A DNA stretch of 7,568 nt, taken from contig CAITEL010000265.1 of the NCBI GenBank assembly GCA_903891375.1, forward strand, positions 1 to 7,568, given 5' to 3'. This stretch comes from an uncultured Neisseriaceae bacterium (GTDB lineage Bacteria > Pseudomonadota > Gammaproteobacteria > Burkholderiales > UBA11063). The position numbers and the translations under genes are program-made. The notes below the pieces were generated by a model. The model saw only the letters and a program-made list of their open reading frames with translations, made no database searches and was not told the DNA's origin. Below, piece by piece: positions 5,890 through 7,568 of the stretch; the first letter of the stretch is position 1, and each line of letters opens with the position of its first letter.

Positions 5890-6870
5890 ATGAAAAAACA
5901 TTTTTTAGAATTTGAAAAACCGATAGCTGAGCTAAATAATAAAATAGAAGAATTGCGTGAAGTACAAGCAGATTCATCAGTGGATATTAGCTTAGAAATC
6001 AACCAATTACAAGAAAAGGCGGATATATTAACTAAAGAAATTTATAGTAAATTATCTTCATGGCAGATAGTACAAGTAGCAAGACATTTACAACGGCCAC
6101 GCACACTAGATTATATCCATAATATTTTTAGTAATTTTGTAGAGTTGCATGGTGATCGTCATTTTGCTGATGATAAATCAATCATTTGTGGTATGGCAAA
6201 ATTTGGCACACAATCGGTAGTAATTATTGGGCATCAAAAGGGACGAGATACTAAAGAGAATCTAGAGCGTAATTTTGGTATGCCAAGACCAGAGGGTTAC
6301 CGTAAAGCGTTGAGAATCATGCAATTAGCAGAAAAATTCCAATTGCCTATTATCACGTTTGTTGATACTAATGGTGCATATCCAGGTATTGGGGCAGAAG
6401 AAAGAAACCAATCGGAGGCTATTGGGCGTAATTTATACGAAATGGCTAAATTAAAAACCCCAATTATTGTTACGGTAATAGGTGAGGGTGGGTCTGGAGG
6501 TGCGCTGGCTATTGCTGTTGGTGACCAAATTAACATGTTAGAATACGCGATTTACTCAGTGATAAGCCCTGAGGGAGGGGCCTCAATACTATGGAAAGAT
6601 GCGTCAAAAGCAAGCACTGCTGCCGAGATTCTTGGTATCACATCAACTAAATTAAAATCTTTAAATTTAATTGATGCTATTATCACAGAACCTAGGGGTG
6701 GTGCTCATTCAAATCATAGTGAGATGATGACAAAAATGAAACGGACACTTCGAGATAACTTAAAAAAAATACAAGAATTCTCGATTGAAGATTTAGTTGA
6801 ACGACGATTAGAGCGCATAATGAGTTATGGCAAATATGAAGAAGGAACTGAAGAATTAATTGATGAGTAA
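5890..6870 (+). CDS. accA: Acetyl-CoA carboxylase carboxyltransferase subunit alpha
   Basis: AccA pairs with AccD as the carboxyltransferase that moves CO2 from biotinyl-AccB to acetyl-CoA, forming malonyl-CoA for fatty-acid synthesis in the cytoplasm. The protein has 326 residues, near the 319 of E. coli. An N-terminal helical region (1-60) precedes the crotonase-like fold. Visible family motifs are LHGDR (86-90), [11 protein letters not shown] (114-124), [15 protein letters not shown] (128-142), [18 protein letters not shown] (157-174), the glycine-rich [10 protein letters not shown] (198-207), which helps form the active-site oxyanion pocket, and [12 protein letters not shown] (226-237). 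There is no zinc finger, as expected for AccA rather than AccD. AGGA at 5878-5881, 8 nt before the ATG, is a good ribosome-binding site. The end overlaps tilS by 8 nt. The adjacent or near-adjacent accA-tilS order is common in proteobacteria. Confidence 0.97.
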   Translation: MKKHFLEFEKPIAELNNKIEELREVQADSSVDISLEINQLQEKADILTKEIYSKLSSWQIVQVARHLQRPRTLDYIHNIFSNFVELHGDRHFADDKSIICGMAKFGTQSVVIIGHQKGRDTKENLERNFGMPRPEGYRKALRIMQLAEKFQLPIITFVDTNGAYPGIGAEERNQSEAIGRNLYEMAKLKTPIIVTVIGEGGSGGALAIAVGDQINMLEYAIYSVISPEGGASILWKDASKASTAAEILGITSTKLKSLNLIDAIITEPRGGAHSNHSEMMTKMKRTLRDNLKKIQEFSIEDLVERRLERIMSYGKYEEGTEELIDE

Positions 6871-7568
6871 GCTAATTAGTAGGGTTCTTGACTCTTGGCC
6901 ATTAGAATTATTAGACAAAAAAGTATACACGATAGGTCTAAGCGGTGGTATTGATTCCGTGGTATTATTGTATATCTTGACTAAAATTAAAGAAGTAAAA
7001 CCAAGGATTCTAGTTAAAGCAGTGCATATTAATCATGGAATCTCAAAAAATGCAACTACATGGGAGCATTTTTGTAGAAATTTATGCGAACGTTTAAAAA
7101 TACCATTACAGCTTGAGCATTTTTTGATTAAAAAAAATGGTGGTGAGAGTCTGGAAAATAATGCAAGAATTGCTCGTTACACTGCATTTGCTAAACTAAA
7201 TACGGATGTTGTTGTTTTGGCACACCATAAAAATGATCAGGTTGAGACCATGTTAAGTCAAATTTTACGTGGTAGTGATTTACATAATATTGCAGCCATG
7301 CAAATTGTTACATCTAAGCATGATACGTTGATATGGCGACCATTACTTAGCACTTTGCGTCGTGAAATTGAAGAGTTTGCCCAGTTAAATAATTTGTCGA
7401 ATATAGAAGATGAAAGTAACTATGATGTAAGTTATTTGCGTAATTTTGTGCGGCATAAATTATTACCAGAAATTCTAACGTGGGATAAGGAAGCCTTGAG
7501 TAAGTTAGCACACGTCACTAGTCAGCTTCAAGAAACTCTATCTCTTGTGGATGATGTAGCAAAAGCAG
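6863..7568 (+). CDS. tilS: tRNA(Ile)-lysidine synthetase, 3' end beyond window
   Basis: TilS modifies the wobble cytidine of the CAU-anticodon tRNA-Ile with lysine, using ATP, so that it reads AUA. This is important in an AT-rich genome where AUA is used freely. The first 235 residues are present. The N-type ATP pyrophosphatase P-loop is SGGIDS (27-32). HINHG (55-59), [13 protein letters not shown] (94-106), [10 protein letters not shown] (120-129, usual form HHxxDQxET), RPLL (159-162) and the [10 protein letters not shown] segment (193-202) follow the family order. The family is usually about 320-460 residues, so the C-terminal tRNA-binding part is outside the window. The start ATG lies inside the accA stop region (ATGAGTAA). 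No strong ribosome-binding site is at normal spacing (AAGGA at 6842-6846 is 16 nt away), so translation is probably coupled to accA. Confidence 0.95.
   Translation, partial: MSKLISRVLDSWPLELLDKKVYTIGLSGGIDSVVLLYILTKIKEVKPRILVKAVHINHGISKNATTWEHFCRNLCERLKIPLQLEHFLIKKNGGESLENNARIARYTAFAKLNTDVVVLAHHKNDQVETMLSQILRGSDLHNIAAMQIVTSKHDTLIWRPLLSTLRREIEEFAQLNNLSNIEDESNYDVSYLRNFVRHKLLPEILTWDKEALSKLAHVTSQLQETLSLVDDVAKA

Noticed and set aside
6297..6536. A minus-strand open frame within accA
   Set aside because: It is antisense to the most conserved part of accA and has no ribosome-binding site or neighbouring context.
1..7568. tRNA, rRNA, CRISPR, insertion sequence, riboswitch or prophage elements
   Set aside because: No cloverleaf, repeat-spacer pattern, transposase, terminal inverted repeats or long leader was seen. 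The longest non-coding stretch is about 65 bp.

Overview
This strongly AT-rich window (roughly one third G+C by eye) carries eight protein genes and almost no non-coding DNA. I found no RNA gene, mobile element, CRISPR array, toxin-antitoxin pair or phage signature. The gene families and their order suggest a low-GC betaproteobacterium. The clearest pointers are an Hpt of the betaproteobacterial type (DDILDEG motif), a CobD/CbiB-like membrane protein, a DUF4124-like protein with a C-terminal coiled coil, and the accA-tilS pair. An AT-rich member of Neisseriales or a relative would fit, but no species can be named from this sequence.

The layout is two divergent gene clusters separated by about 65 bp (3745-3809). 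The left cluster, on the minus strand, reads gpmI (phosphoglycerate mutase), envC (activator of septal amidases), then a Wzx-like polysaccharide flippase that runs off the left edge. The spacings are 15 and 5 nt, so it is probably one transcript. It combines a glycolytic enzyme with two envelope proteins.

The right cluster, on the plus strand, reads hpt (purine salvage), a CobD/CbiB/AmpE-like membrane protein, a membrane-anchored DUF4124-like protein, accA (fatty-acid synthesis) and tilS (tRNA-Ile lysidine synthetase, cut by the right edge). The spacings are 11, 27, 47 and -8 nt. A second weak promoter may lie before accA.

The intergenic region holds a perfect 12-bp inverted repeat whose two arms each supply a TATGAT -10-like box, one per direction. 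This suggests back-to-back promoters firing from nearly the same point, and it settles the gpmI start at 3744 rather than 3789. The genes are mostly conserved housekeeping functions. I see no convincing undescribed system. The parts most worth a second look are the envC-flippase linkage, the two poorly characterised membrane proteins before accA, the symmetric divergent promoter, and a set of seven 8-nt A/T runs inside genes.
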